A DNA stretch of 64,000 nt, from the NCBI GenBank assembly GCA_028283825.1, contig JAPWJW010000004.1, positions 314,292-378,291 of the forward strand, given 5' to 3'. Every line of letters begins with the position of its first letter. The stretch's first letter is position 1. The position numbers and the translations under genes are program-made. Shown here piece after piece: positions 1 through 9,186 of the stretch. This DNA is from Azospirillaceae bacterium. Lineage in GTDB: Bacteria > Pseudomonadota > Alphaproteobacteria > Azospirillales > Azospirillaceae. The notes under the pieces are model-generated. The model saw nothing but the letters and a program-made list of their open reading frames with translations. It did not search any database and was not told the DNA's origin.

Positions 1-522
1 CACGCGCTCGGCGATGATGGTGGGGGAGAACATCTCCGTCAGCGAGGAGGCGATGGCCTCCAGCACCGACCGGTCGCGCACCAGGGCGACATAGGCGTCC
101 ACGGCGTAGCGGGTGGCCGGCAGGATGCCGGCGGTGGATTCCACATAGTCGCGGTCCAGGCCCACGCCGGTGGCCAGCCGCAACCAGCGCTCAATGCCGC
201 CATTGGCGGGCGTATCGGCACCGGGGAAACCGTCGTGATCCTCAATCCGGCTGCGCCACAGGCGGCGCAGGTCGGGCGTGGGCAGGCGGGACAGCAGCAC
301 GGCGTCCTTCGCCGGGATACGGCTTTGATAATAATAGCGGTTCAGTGCCCAGGCTTGCACCTGCCCCCGGTCCAGGGCGCCGCTGTGCAGCAGCTTATGG
401 AAGGGGTGCAGGTTGTGATAGCGCGTGGCGCCCACCTGGCGCAGCGCCGCCTCCAGCGCGTCAGGCGACAGCGGTTCGTCAATGGCGGGGGTCGGGTTCA
501 GGGCGTGCACGGCTGCGGTCAT
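1..522 (-). CDS. pqqC: Pyrroloquinoline-quinone synthase PqqC (C-terminal part outside window)
   Basis: PqqC is the cofactor-free oxidase that catalyses the last ring closure and oxidation in PQQ synthesis in the cytoplasm. The frame is open for 174 codons from an ATG at 520-522 to the left edge, about 70 percent of the usual ~250 residues. Family segments are visible: RYHNLHPFHKLLHSG near residues 33-47, then LNRYYYQSRIPAKDA, and IERWLRLATGVGLDRDYV further on. The start overlaps the pqqB stop (ATGA), so the two are translationally coupled. The gene belongs to a leftward pqqABC operon; pqqD and pqqE would lie beyond position 1. Confidence 0.95.
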   Translation of the reverse strand, partial: MTAAVHALNPTPAIDEPLSPDALEAALRQVGATRYHNLHPFHKLLHSGALDRGQVQAWALNRYYYQSRIPAKDAVLLSRLPTPDLRRLWRSRIEDHDGFPGADTPANGGIERWLRLATGVGLDRDYVESTAGILPATRYAVDAYVALVRDRSVLEAIASSLTEMFSPTIIAERV

Positions 523-1445
523 AGGGTGATGTCCATTCCGTCGTAGGCCACCTCCCATCCCGCCCGGTCCACCGCCTGGCGTTCCAAGCTGTCGTCCATC
601 AGGATGGGGTTGGAGTTGTTGATGTGGATGAAGATGCGGCGACGCACGTCCAAACCGTTGAAGGCCCTCAACGTGGCGTCCACGCTCATGTGTCCCATGC
701 GCAGGCCGGTTTTCGCCCCAAGGCCCGCCTTGATCATTTCGGTATCGGTATAAAGCGTGCCGTCGAAAAACACCAAATCGGCACCGCGCAGGCGGTCGGC
801 CAGGGCCGGTGTCATCTCAGCACAGCCGGGAATGAAGAAGAGGCAGTGGTGGCCGTCGTCGATGGCGACACCCACCGTGTCCTCCCCCTCCGTGATCGGC
901 GGGGCGTCGCCGGGTTGAAGGTCGCCTTCAAGGTACAGGGGCACCTTGCCCGGCACGGGGAACAGTTCCACCCACAGGCCGCCCATTTCCGTGGCGAAAC
1001 CACCACCGGTCAGCGGTACGCGTTCGTTCAGGGCCAGGGGGCTGCGCGCCACGACGTCACGCGCCAGCACCTCGAAAATCGGGTTGGCGTCCAGGATGCC
1101 CAGGGTGCGCGCGGTGGCATGCACGGTGAAGGGCTGCCGTTCGCGCAGACTCAACAGGCCGGCGATGACATCCACGTCGCCGCCGCTCAGCACCACACCG
1201 GCAATGGGGGTGGACCGTTGGCCATGGTTGGGATGCAGGGCCGGTGTCGCCGCGATCTGTTCACGCAGGTCGGGCGACGCGTTCAGCAGGAACCACCGCC
1301 GGCCGTCGTGGCTAACCGCCAGCGAGGCTTGGGTGCGGGGCCGCACCGCCGGATCGCCGGCACGCGCCCGCCGACAGGCCACAGCGTGGGAATTCCATTG
1401 CGGGAACCCGCCGCCGGCCGCCGCGCCGAGGACAATGATATGCAT
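519..1445 (-). CDS. pqqB: PQQ biosynthesis protein PqqB (metallo-beta-lactamase fold)
   Basis: PqqB is a metallo-beta-lactamase-fold protein that acts in PQQ maturation, hydroxylating the peptide-derived intermediate according to family studies. The ATG at 1445 gives 308 residues, the usual length, and begins with the family signature MHIIVLGAAAGGGFPQWN. An in-frame upstream start at 1499 is rejected because it adds 18 residues unlike the family. Other family segments are LLNASPDLREQI near residue 70 and GHMSVDATLRAF and IHINNSNPIL near the C terminus. It lies 93 bp downstream of pqqA and overlaps pqqC by 4 bp. Confidence 0.95.
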   Translation of the reverse strand: MHIIVLGAAAGGGFPQWNSHAVACRRARAGDPAVRPRTQASLAVSHDGRRWFLLNASPDLREQIAATPALHPNHGQRSTPIAGVVLSGGDVDVIAGLLSLRERQPFTVHATARTLGILDANPIFEVLARDVVARSPLALNERVPLTGGGFATEMGGLWVELFPVPGKVPLYLEGDLQPGDAPPITEGEDTVGVAIDDGHHCLFFIPGCAEMTPALADRLRGADLVFFDGTLYTDTEMIKAGLGAKTGLRMGHMSVDATLRAFNGLDVRRRIFIHINNSNPILMDDSLERQAVDRAGWEVAYDGMDITL

Positions 1446-1538
1446 GGTTTTCAGGCAGTACGCCAAGGCAAAGGGGCCACCGCTAGCCTCAACCACCAAG
1501 GACCGAAGCCCACAGCGGCCCCTTAGTCGTTGAATTGA

Positions 1539-1619
1539 TTATTTTACGTCAGCGCAGGCGTAGCAGTTGATTTCCATGCCCAGCGCGATTTCAACGATCT
1601 TCGGAGTCTTCCAGCTCAT
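1539..1619 (-). CDS. pqqA: PQQ precursor peptide PqqA (copy 1)
   Basis: This 26-residue peptide is the ribosomal precursor of PQQ, with the essential Glu-x3-Tyr pair as E16 and Y20 in the segment GMEINCYACAD. A strong ribosome binding site (GGAGGAAATGTT) precedes the ATG. It leads the pqqBC operon. The upstream stretch 1640-1690 is AT-rich relative to its surroundings and is the likely promoter. A second copy differing mainly in the N-terminal half lies at 11140-11220. Confidence 0.95.
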   Translation of the reverse strand: MSWKTPKIVEIALGMEINCYACADVK

Positions 1620-1731
1620 AACATTTCCTCCGGTTTTTCGGAATCGGGCAGAGGCCCGTTCCTATATTTAAAATAATTCTAAAACGCCTTGCCGTCAAGG
1701 TGGGGCACCCGATTGAGCGGCACATTCATCC

Positions 1732-2202
1732 TTAAGACTTTGACCCCGCCGCTTGTTCCTTGCGGGCCTTCAGCGTCGCCGCCAGGTCCGACAGACCGAT
1801 GGAGTAGGCCTCACGCATGATGGCCCGTTGTTCCTCCCCCGCCTCATCCTCCACCAGGCCGACCTGGCCGGCCCATTCGATGAAGGTCTGGTCGGTGGTG
1901 GTCACCGGCACCACGCGCACCCGCGCCACATAGTCCGAAAACCCCAGGTTGGTGTCCGCCAGGGTGTAGCTGAACGTCATTCGTTCCACATCCCGCGACA
2001 GCAGCCGCTGCACCACCGTGGCCCCGTCCCGGCTGAACACCAGGCGCCGGACACAGCCGACGGTATTGTTGGGCACATCGCCAATCCGTTCACACACGCC
2101 GATACCCGACATCCACTTGTCGATGCCCAAGAAATCGCCGACCACTTCCCAGACCACATCCACAGGCGCATCCAGAACGGCGCTGGCGTAGGCTTTGCTC
2201 AT
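1732..2202 (-). CDS. SRPBCC-family (polyketide cyclase/dehydrase-like) protein
   Basis: This 156-residue protein has the START/Bet v1-like ligand-binding layout. An N-terminal strand and helix SAVLDAPVDVVWEVVGDF contacts the cavity, WMSGIGVCERIGD follows, the middle is strand-rich, and a long C-terminal helix (YSIGLSDLAATLKARKEQ) closes it. A GGAGGAGCAGGAGG ribosome binding site precedes the ATG. The family binds small hydrophobic ligands or acts as cyclase/aromatase; no substrate can be read from the sequence. It lies upstream of pqqA on the same strand (112 bp gap), a position that suggests co-regulation with PQQ-dependent metabolism. Confidence 0.8.
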   Translation of the reverse strand: MSKAYASAVLDAPVDVVWEVVGDFLGIDKWMSGIGVCERIGDVPNNTVGCVRRLVFSRDGATVVQRLLSRDVERMTFSYTLADTNLGFSDYVARVRVVPVTTTDQTFIEWAGQVGLVEDEAGEEQRAIMREAYSIGLSDLAATLKARKEQAAGSKS

Positions 2203-2354
2203 CCTCCTGCTCCTCCGTCCGCCACGACGGGGCCAGCCGGACGGCTGTCCCCGAGGCGGGCGTGAGTGCCGACCGCATGGCCTTGACGCTCACGCCCCCG
2301 TCCATGCGGCCGCAGTCCGCACGGGTTCCCAAACCATATAGGCATGGGCGCCCG

Positions 2355-3818
2355 TCAGAAGAAGGCAATGGCGCCCGCTGCGATTGTATCCTCTTGCGCC
2401 TTGTTCCCGCCATGGGCCGTGGCGGTTGTATGTGCGTATTCGCAGATAAGGTTAACCCAACTGGTTAGCTTGTACTTGCAGCCGGCGGCCCAGGACTCGT
2501 TGGTCTTAACCAGCAGGGGATTGACCTCACCCGATGCCAGGTCCAGGCGGCTCAAGCCATAACTGCCGGACAGGGTGAGCCGCTTGAAGAAGGTGTAGCT
2601 GCCCTGGACGTAATAGCCGTCCGATCCGCGTTTCTGGCCGGTGGCGCTGACGGCGTCGAAGAACAGGCCGGTGGTGCCCAACCCATCGCCCAGATAGCCG
2701 TAGGCCACCAATTCGGCGTCGGCGATGTCCACCTTGGCGCCGAAGTCCCAGCCCGTGCCGCTGACGCTGTGGCCCTGGGCCAGGGCCTCGGTCGACGAGA
2801 CGCTCTTCAGGTCTTGCGTCACGACGTTGGTCCACAACTGCGCCTTCACCAGGCTGCTGGCGTCGGCCGGCAGTTCAAAGTTCAGGCCCGCCTGGATTTG
2901 CGGATCGTCGTGGGCCGACAGCGTGCCGGACAATCCGGAGAAGTTGAAGGCGTCCAGCGGCTGGAAGATGCCGACCGTGGCCGTCAGTCCGCCGAACTTG
3001 GGCGTGGTGTAGCTGATCTGCGGCAGCCAGTCGGTGTAGACATAGCCGATGCCGATACGGCCCAGGGAGGTGTTGGACGGCGCCACGTTGCCGCCGGTGG
3101 ACCCCACGCCGAACAGGGTGAAGTCGTTCAGGATGGCCTGCTGGCCGAACAGGCCGATGTCGCGGCCCACCTTGAACGTGCCGATGTTGGCGTTGCCCAC
3201 CGTCAGGTACTGCTGGCGGAAGTCGATGCCGGAGGTGGCCAGGGCCCGGGTCGCACCACCGGAATTGGCGCTGCCGGCGCCCGTCACGCTGTTCAGGCCC
3301 GGATACATGCCGAAGTGGGCGACGATATCCAACCCTTCCTGCTGGGTCTTCAGTTCCACGGCGAAGTTGCCGGGCAACAGACCGTTGCGGATGGAGGAGT
3401 TGTCGCTGCTGCCCACCGCGGCCAGGCCGCCGGCGACGACATGGTTGGGCGCCACGCTGTCCGGGCTGTCATGGACGTAGAAGCCGTTGATTTCACCCGA
3501 CAGGGTGACATCGACCGGACCGACATGGACGCCGATGCCCTTGTCCGTCATGCGCACGATGGTGGGGTCGGGCGGCGCCGTCGCCGCGGTGGCCGCCGCC
3601 GCGGCGCTGGCCACGGCCGCCGGCGGGGGTGGGGGCGGTGCTTCCACCGCCTTGCGCTGTTTCAGCTGGTCGTATTCCTGCTGGGACAGGATGCCCTTCG
3701 CCAGCAGCTTGGCCAGCAAATCGTCCGTCGTATCCGCTTTTGCGATGTTGGCCGGCAGACACGCCAGCCCGCTGATCGCCGTCACGCCCAGAAACAAAGC
3801 CATCCGCATGGACTTCAT
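2355..3818 (-). CDS. Outer-membrane porin, putative
   Basis: The 487-residue protein starts at the ATG at 3818 behind a clean GGAGGAAACAAG ribosome binding site; a much longer upstream frame is not supported. An N-terminal signal peptide (MKSMRMALFLGVTAISGLACL) is followed by a short helical stretch (LLAKLLAKGILSQQEYDQLKQ) typical of trimerising porin N termini, a proline-rich linker, then a strand-rich barrel ending in GAIAFF with the terminal Phe of the BAM signal. Substrate unknown. The gene is divergent from the FIST sensor gene and sits between two PQQ loci, so uptake of an alcohol, acid or metal chelate is possible but unproven. Confidence 0.8.
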   Translation of the reverse strand: MKSMRMALFLGVTAISGLACLPANIAKADTTDDLLAKLLAKGILSQQEYDQLKQRKAVEAPPPPPPAAVASAAAAATAATAPPDPTIVRMTDKGIGVHVGPVDVTLSGEINGFYVHDSPDSVAPNHVVAGGLAAVGSSDNSSIRNGLLPGNFAVELKTQQEGLDIVAHFGMYPGLNSVTGAGSANSGGATRALATSGIDFRQQYLTVGNANIGTFKVGRDIGLFGQQAILNDFTLFGVGSTGGNVAPSNTSLGRIGIGYVYTDWLPQISYTTPKFGGLTATVGIFQPLDAFNFSGLSGTLSAHDDPQIQAGLNFELPADASSLVKAQLWTNVVTQDLKSVSSTEALAQGHSVSGTGWDFGAKVDIADAELVAYGYLGDGLGTTGLFFDAVSATGQKRGSDGYYVQGSYTFFKRLTLSGSYGLSRLDLASGEVNPLLVKTNESWAAGCKYKLTSWVNLICEYAHTTATAHGGNKAQEDTIAAGAIAFF

Positions 3819-4108
3819 TCTTGTTTCCTCCCGGCTTATATTCGCAGGGTACCGGCTTATGATCATGGCAATAGAAGCCACAGGGCGGAAGTTTCCGCGC
3901 GCCGATGATTTCCCTGCTGTTTGGCGGAGTCTTTCCGGGCCCCGCCTTAATTTCACACTTGAAGTCCTTTGCCTTGGTCGCGCAATAGAACTAAAGAACC
4001 GTTGCGGGCCCGGCACGGCTTGCGCAGGCTTTGGCTTATCCCATGAAATCATGGACGTGGATCCGCCATGCGGCAACGCAGCCGCCGGACGGACGCCCGG
4101 ATGGACCC

Positions 4109-5350
4109 ATGAAAACTCGGCCTGGCCCCGCCCTTCCGCCCCCGCCCGCACCCCTCGCCCCCCTGCCGTTTTCCCCCACATTCGGCGGGGTCGCCACCCC
4201 ACGCCAGGCCGGCCGCGCGGCGGGCCCCCGCACGCCGGTGCGCCGGGGCGGGTCGAACAAGGCGGACGCGCGGGCGGCGGTGGCGGAGCTGCACGGCCAG
4301 ATCGGCGGCGGCGAGCTGGCCTTCGTCCTGGTCTTCTGTTCCCCCGCCTATGACCGGACGGAAATGCTGGCCGCCCTGGCCGAGGCCTTCGGCGACACGC
4401 CGGTCTTCGGCTGCACCACGGCGGGGGAGATCACGCCCTTCGGCTATATCAGCGGCGGCCTCAGCGGCGTCAGTTTCCCCGCCGACGACTTCATGGTCCA
4501 CACCGCCCTGTTCGAGGGTTTGAGCCGTTTCCAGATCGCCGAGACCATCGAGCGCACCCACCAGCTGGTGACCCAACGCCATGTGGAGGCGCAGGGGCGG
4601 CCGGGATTCGGCCTGTTGCTGGTGGACGGCCTGTCGACGCGCGAAGAACAGCTGGTCAGCGCGCTGGGCAACGCGCTGGCCGGCCTGTCGCTGATCGGCG
4701 GATCGGCCGGCGACGGGCTGGATTTCAAATCCACCTTCATCCTGCATGGCGGGCGCTTCGTCGGCGACGCCGCCATCCTGCTGCTGGTCACCTCGCGCCG
4801 GCGCTTTTCCGTCTTCAAGACGGAGCATTTCGTGCCCACGGCGCACAAGATGGTGGTGACGGGCGCCGACCTGGAGTCGCGCACGGTGTTCGAGATCAAC
4901 GCCGAACCCGCCGCCCAGGAATACGCCCGCCTGCTGGGCCTGACGAATGAGCCGCTGACCCCGAAGATCTTCGCCGCCCATCCGGTGGTGGTGCGGGTGG
5001 GCGGGCAGTACCACGTCCGCGCCATCCAGAAGGTGAACCCGGACAACAGCCTGACCTTCCTGTGCGCCATTGATGAAGGGTTGGTGCTGACGGTGGCGCG
5101 CGGCATCGATATCGTGGAAAATCTGCACGAGCTGTTCCGCCGCCTGGAGCGGGAGATCGGGCGGCCGGAAACCATCGTGGGGTTCGACTGCGTGCTGCGG
5201 AACCTGGAAACCGAACAACGCAACCTGAAGGCCGCGGTCTCGGACCTGTTCGTCGCCCACCGGGTGACGGGCTTCTGCACCTATGGCGAACAGTACATGT
5301 CCATGCACGTCAACCAGACCTTCACCGGCGTCGCCATCGGTGCGGCATGA
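4109..5350 (+). CDS. FIST-domain sensor protein (NosP-like)
   Basis: FIST_N and FIST_C domains fill the protein: GGSNKADARAAVAELHGQI opens FIST_N, FGCTTAGEITPFGY is its core motif, and FIST_C runs to the C terminus (GFCTYGEQY near the end). FIST proteins bind small ligands; the Pseudomonas NosP type binds heme and NO and controls a partner hybrid kinase. Here the stop overlaps the start of a hybrid kinase (ATGA), the same arrangement as nosP-nahK. The start is uncertain: ATG 4109 gives 413 residues, an in-frame start at 4031 adds 26, and the first ~50 residues are low-complexity proline-rich sequence. Heme ligation cannot be judged from sequence alone. Confidence 0.85.
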   Translation: MKTRPGPALPPPPAPLAPLPFSPTFGGVATPRQAGRAAGPRTPVRRGGSNKADARAAVAELHGQIGGGELAFVLVFCSPAYDRTEMLAALAEAFGDTPVFGCTTAGEITPFGYISGGLSGVSFPADDFMVHTALFEGLSRFQIAETIERTHQLVTQRHVEAQGRPGFGLLLVDGLSTREEQLVSALGNALAGLSLIGGSAGDGLDFKSTFILHGGRFVGDAAILLLVTSRRRFSVFKTEHFVPTAHKMVVTGADLESRTVFEINAEPAAQEYARLLGLTNEPLTPKIFAAHPVVVRVGGQYHVRAIQKVNPDNSLTFLCAIDEGLVLTVARGIDIVENLHELFRRLEREIGRPETIVGFDCVLRNLETEQRNLKAAVSDLFVAHRVTGFCTYGEQYMSMHVNQTFTGVAIGAA

Positions 5351-8076
5351 TCGTGCCCCAGCCCCTGCCCGCCATTTCGGAGGATGCCGCCACGGAAGCC
5401 GGGCGCCGCATCGCCGAACTGGAACGGCAGGTGGCCAAGCTGACCCGCATCAACCAGTCCCTGATGGACCGGGTGGAATTGCATGTCGACGGCCAGGGCT
5501 CCGCCTTTTCCCTGTTCCAGACGGCCATTTCGCTGGAGGCGCAGGTGCGGTCGCGCACCCAGTCGCTGGAAGGCGCGCTGGTGGATCTGGAGCGGTCGTA
5601 TTACGAGGCCGCCAGCGCGCGGGAACAGGCGGAGACCGCCCGCCTGCGCCTGTTCACCGCCATCGAGGCGGTCAGCGGCGGCTTCGCCCTGTTCGATCCG
5701 GCCGACAAGCTGGTGCTGTTCAACCAGGATTACCTGACCTTCTGGCCCGGCATGGCCGGCGACGTGCACCCCGGCATGTCTTTCGCCGACATGCTGCACC
5801 TGGCGGTCCAGCGCAAGAGCGTGATGGACGCCTACCGCGACCCGGACGGCTGGGTGCGCCGCCGCCTGCGCCAGCACGCCGAATGCCAGGGCCCCAGCAT
5901 CCACGCGCTGAGCGACGGCCGCTGGATGCAGATCAACGAGAAGCGCACCAACGACGGCGGCGTGGTCGCCATCTACACCGACATCACCGCCCTGAAACGG
6001 CGTGAGACGCAGCAGTGGCAGGCCGCATTGGCCAGGAAGACCACCCTGCTGCAGGCCACCTTGGACAACATCTTCCAGGGTGTCGCCGTCTATGACGCGC
6101 AGCAGGCGCTGGTGGCCTGGAACAATGAATTCGTGCGCCTGCTGGACCTGTCGCCGCGCTGCGTGCGCCGGGGGGCGGTGTTCGCCGACTTCCAGCGCTT
6201 CAACGACAGCCTGGCCCCTCACGGCATCGTGGAGCCGCGCTTCCTGGACCCGGAAAGCGACCCCGTGCCCCTGCGCCTGGAACAGGCATGGTTCAACGGC
6301 CGCGTGCTGGATATCGAGCGCAACCCCATGCCGGACGGCGGCTTCGTCCTGACCTTCACCGACATCACCGAACGCAAGCGCAATGAAGAGGCGCTGCGCG
6401 ACAGCGAGCGGCGCATCCGCCTGGTGACGGACGCCATGCCGGCCCTGATCGCCTATGCCGACGCGGATGAGCGCTATCAGTTCGTCAACGCGCCCTATCG
6501 CCAGTGGGTGAAACGGCCGGAAACCGCCATCCTGGGCCGGCCCATGCGCACGGTGATGGCGCGCGACTTCTATGAGCGCTGCCAGCCCCACATCCACCAC
6601 GCCCTGACCGGCCAGTCGGTGGCCTTCGAGGTGGAACTGCCGGGCGACGACGCCGACAGCGGCCCCCGCTACACCCACGTCACCTTCGTGCCCCATCTGG
6701 GCCTGCCCCAGCCGGGCGGTGGCCCCGCCGTGCTGGGCCTGTTCACCCTGATGCAGGACGTGACGGAGCGGCGCCGGGCGGAGGCCGCGATCAAGGAGGC
6801 GAACGAGACCCTGGAACGCCGGGTGGGCGAACGCACCGCGGCGCTGACCGCCCTGAACGGCCAGTTGCAGCAGGAGATCGCCGAACGGCGGGAGGTGGAG
6901 CGCGCCCTGCAATCCGCCAAGGTGGAGGCGGAACAGGCCAACCTGTCCAAGACCAAGTTCCTGGCCGCCGCCAGCCACGACCTGCTGCAGCCGCTGAATT
7001 CCGCCCGGCTGTTCGTGTCGGCCCTGGCGGAACTGGAACATGGGCCCAAGAACCGGTCGCTGATCGACAACATCGACATCTCGCTGTGCGCGGTCGAGGG
7101 CCTGCTGGACGCCCTGCTGGACATCTCCAAGCTGGATGCGGGGGCGGTGTCGGCGGAGATCGTGGACTTCCCCATCGGCAGCCTGCTGGGCCCCTTGTCC
7201 ACCGAGCATGAGGTGCTGGCGCGCGAGCAGGGGCTGGCCCTGCGCTACGTGCCGTCCCGCGCCGTGGTGCGCAGCGACATCCGCCTGCTGCGCAGCATCG
7301 TGCAGAACTTCCTGTCCAACGCCGTGCGCTACACCCAGACGGGCACCGTGCTGCTGGGCTGCCGCCGGCGGGGCGATGCCCTGCGCATCGAGGTGTGGGA
7401 CAGCGGCCCCGGCATCCCGGCCGACCAGCTGGATGAAATCTTCAAGGAATTCCACCAGTTGCACCGGGGCCCCATGCTGGCCGGCCCGGCGGCGGATGGC
7501 GAGAAGCGGCGCGGGCGCGGCATGGGCCTGGGCCTGGCCATCGTGCGCCGCGTAGCCAAGGTACTGGATTTGAAGGTGGAGACGCGGTCCCTGGTGGGAC
7601 GCGGGTCGGTGTTTTCGGTGGAGGTGCCGCTGGGCGCCAAGACCGCGTCCACCACCCCGCGCCGCGTGGCCGGCAATGGCGCCGCCCGCCGCCTGGACGA
7701 TACCCTGGCCCTGGTGATCGATGACGAGCCCAGCGTGCTGATGGGCATGCAGGCCCTGCTGTCCACCTGGGGATGCGAGGCGCTGGTGGCCGCCACGGGG
7801 GAGGAGGCGCTGGGCATCCTGTCCCGCCTGCCCCGGCCGCCCGACGTCATCATCGCCGATTATCATCTGGGTGACGGCCGCACCGGCCCCGAAGAGGTCG
7901 CCCGCCTGCGCCGCACCATGAGTGCGGACGGCGGCACCGCCCCGCCCGCCATCATCATCACCGCCGATCACGGCCCCGAGGTCGAGGCCCAGGTGAAGCA
8001 GAAGCGCTATTGGATGCTGAAGAAGCCCCTGAACCCGGCGCAGCTGCGGTCGCTGCTGTCGGGGATATTGGGATAG
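5347..8076 (+). CDS. Multi-PAS hybrid histidine kinase/response regulator (NahK/ErcS'-like)
   Basis: This 909-residue kinase has no evident membrane segment. The order is an N-terminal coiled coil (residues ~15-100), three PAS domains (~100-220, ~225-345 ending ITERKRNEEAL, ~350-490 ending DVTERRRAEAAI), a coiled coil, then HisKA with phospho-acceptor His544 in AASHDLLQPLNSARLF. HATPase_c follows (QNFLSNAVRYT, WDSGPGIP, GMGLGLAIV), then a C-terminal receiver with Asp838 in IIADYHLGD. The H-box with DLLQPLNSARLF is characteristic of NahK/ErcS' kinases. It is coupled to the FIST gene by a 4-bp overlap. The likely outputs are a phosphorelay protein or the NarL-type regulator at 9837-10508. Confidence 0.9.
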   Translation: MIVPQPLPAISEDAATEAGRRIAELERQVAKLTRINQSLMDRVELHVDGQGSAFSLFQTAISLEAQVRSRTQSLEGALVDLERSYYEAASAREQAETARLRLFTAIEAVSGGFALFDPADKLVLFNQDYLTFWPGMAGDVHPGMSFADMLHLAVQRKSVMDAYRDPDGWVRRRLRQHAECQGPSIHALSDGRWMQINEKRTNDGGVVAIYTDITALKRRETQQWQAALARKTTLLQATLDNIFQGVAVYDAQQALVAWNNEFVRLLDLSPRCVRRGAVFADFQRFNDSLAPHGIVEPRFLDPESDPVPLRLEQAWFNGRVLDIERNPMPDGGFVLTFTDITERKRNEEALRDSERRIRLVTDAMPALIAYADADERYQFVNAPYRQWVKRPETAILGRPMRTVMARDFYERCQPHIHHALTGQSVAFEVELPGDDADSGPRYTHVTFVPHLGLPQPGGGPAVLGLFTLMQDVTERRRAEAAIKEANETLERRVGERTAALTALNGQLQQEIAERREVERALQSAKVEAEQANLSKTKFLAAASHDLLQPLNSARLFVSALAELEHGPKNRSLIDNIDISLCAVEGLLDALLDISKLDAGAVSAEIVDFPIGSLLGPLSTEHEVLAREQGLALRYVPSRAVVRSDIRLLRSIVQNFLSNAVRYTQTGTVLLGCRRRGDALRIEVWDSGPGIPADQLDEIFKEFHQLHRGPMLAGPAADGEKRRGRGMGLGLAIVRRVAKVLDLKVETRSLVGRGSVFSVEVPLGAKTASTTPRRVAGNGAARRLDDTLALVIDDEPSVLMGMQALLSTWGCEALVAATGEEALGILSRLPRPPDVIIADYHLGDGRTGPEEVARLRRTMSADGGTAPPAIIITADHGPEVEAQVKQKRYWMLKKPLNPAQLRSLLSGILG

Positions 8077-8088
8077 GGAAACCCGTCC

Positions 8089-8259
8089 CTACAGGTCATC
8101 GCAAAGATCATCGAAGAAGGCCTTGTCCGCCGCCAGTCCCGTGGCGGCCGGCAGGGGATTGCGGGCGCGGAACGCGGCAAAGCGCTCTCGCAACGGCAGC
8201 CCGACGTCATCGCGGTCATCACGAGCGACCGGCGGCCCCCTTTCATCATCAGTAGACAT
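8089..8259 (-). CDS. Small hypothetical ORF
   Basis: A 56-codon frame lies in the 323-bp gap between the kinase and the oxygenase genes. Its product is charged and helical-looking, including LRERFAAFRARNPL and ADKAFFDDLCDDL, which looks more protein-like than the neighbouring shadow frames and faintly recalls short antitoxin C termini. The ribosome binding site is weak (GGGGG, six bases before ATG). No toxin partner is seen next to it. It may be a remnant or a chance frame. The remainder of the gap (8260-8399) shows nothing recognisable. Confidence 0.3.
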   Translation of the reverse strand: MSTDDERGPPVARDDRDDVGLPLRERFAAFRARNPLPAATGLAADKAFFDDLCDDL

Positions 8260-8399
8260 TGCATGCCCCCGTAACCAAGCCGATCCCACCGTAGGCCAAA
8301 AGCCCCACCCCTGACAGTCCGGATTGACACCCGCCCACAACCAGCGATATCCCCAACCGGCAAGATCGACCACCGGGTAAGGGGGGTTCCGGCAGTTCC

Positions 8400-9182
8400 A
8401 TGCGTTCCCTGTTGGCCGGCCTCAGCGCCGCGGACATCCGCACCGATCCCTTTCCCCACATCGTGGCCGACCGGCCCATGGAGGCCGGGCTGTATGAGGC
8501 CTTGAGCGCTGGCTTTCCGCCGTTCCAGCGCATGGGCTGGGACTGCGGGCCGGAGGACATGCCCAACAACCGGCGGTTTGAGCTGTCGGCACGGATGATC
8601 CTGGACGCGCCCGACCTGCCGGAGGTGTGGAAGGATTTCGTGGAACGGCACAGCGGGCCGGATTTCCTGGCCGAGGTGGCCGCATTGTTCGACGGGCATT
8701 GGGATCCGGCCATGCTGGCCGCCCTGGACGGCCGCATCACCGGCCATGACACCGGGCGGCGCAGCCTGACGGACCAGGGCGACCACCGCATCATTCAGGA
8801 CGCGCGCATGGAGATCAACACGCCGGTGCGCGGCCGGCCGTCATCGTCGCGCAGGGCCCACCTGGACACGCCCAACCGGCTGTTCTCCTGCCTGTTCTAT
8901 CTGCGGACGCCGGAGGATGACGCCGTGGGCGGCGACCTGCTGCTGTACCGCTGGCGCCCCGGTGCCACCCGCCGGGCGGATACCTATGAGCTGCCGGAAG
9001 AGGCGGTGGAGGTGGCGGCCACCGTGCCCTATGCCGCCAACCGGCTGGTGATCTTCCCACAGAACATTGACGCGCTGCACGGCGTCGGCATCCGCCATCC
9101 CACGCCGCACACCCGGCGGTATGTCTTCATCACGGCGGAACTGACCCACGATTGGCTGGTCCCGCCCGCGACGAAAGCCTGA
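8400..9182 (+). CDS. 2-oxoglutarate/Fe(II)-dependent oxygenase superfamily protein
   Basis: This 260-residue protein carries the facial triad of the superfamily: His154 and Asp156 in RRAHLDTPNRLF, distal His227 in DALHGVG, and Arg239 or Arg240 in HTRRYVF as the likely 2-oxoglutarate anchor. The strand pattern around LFSCLFYLRTPEDD and GGDLLLYRW fits the double-stranded beta-helix of prolyl-4-hydroxylase-like proteins. The substrate is unknown. The gene is four bases upstream of a sulfotransferase-like gene, which suggests a two-gene tailoring unit acting on a peptide, carbohydrate or small molecule. Confidence 0.8.
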   Translation: MRSLLAGLSAADIRTDPFPHIVADRPMEAGLYEALSAGFPPFQRMGWDCGPEDMPNNRRFELSARMILDAPDLPEVWKDFVERHSGPDFLAEVAALFDGHWDPAMLAALDGRITGHDTGRRSLTDQGDHRIIQDARMEINTPVRGRPSSSRRAHLDTPNRLFSCLFYLRTPEDDAVGGDLLLYRWRPGATRRADTYELPEEAVEVAATVPYAANRLVIFPQNIDALHGVGIRHPTPHTRRYVFITAELTHDWLVPPATKA

Positions 9183-9186
9183 GCCC

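Noticed and set aside
4011-4030. Possible sigma54 (-24/-12) promoter upstream of the FIST gene
   Set aside because: GGCAC and TTGC are present but the GG to GC spacing is not the required 10 bases.
5281-7971. Long minus-strand open frame (896 codons) opposite the hybrid kinase
   Set aside because: Its translation is His/Gln/Gly-rich low-complexity sequence, the usual shadow of a high-GC gene; the plus-strand frame has clear PAS, HisKA, HATPase and receiver motifs.
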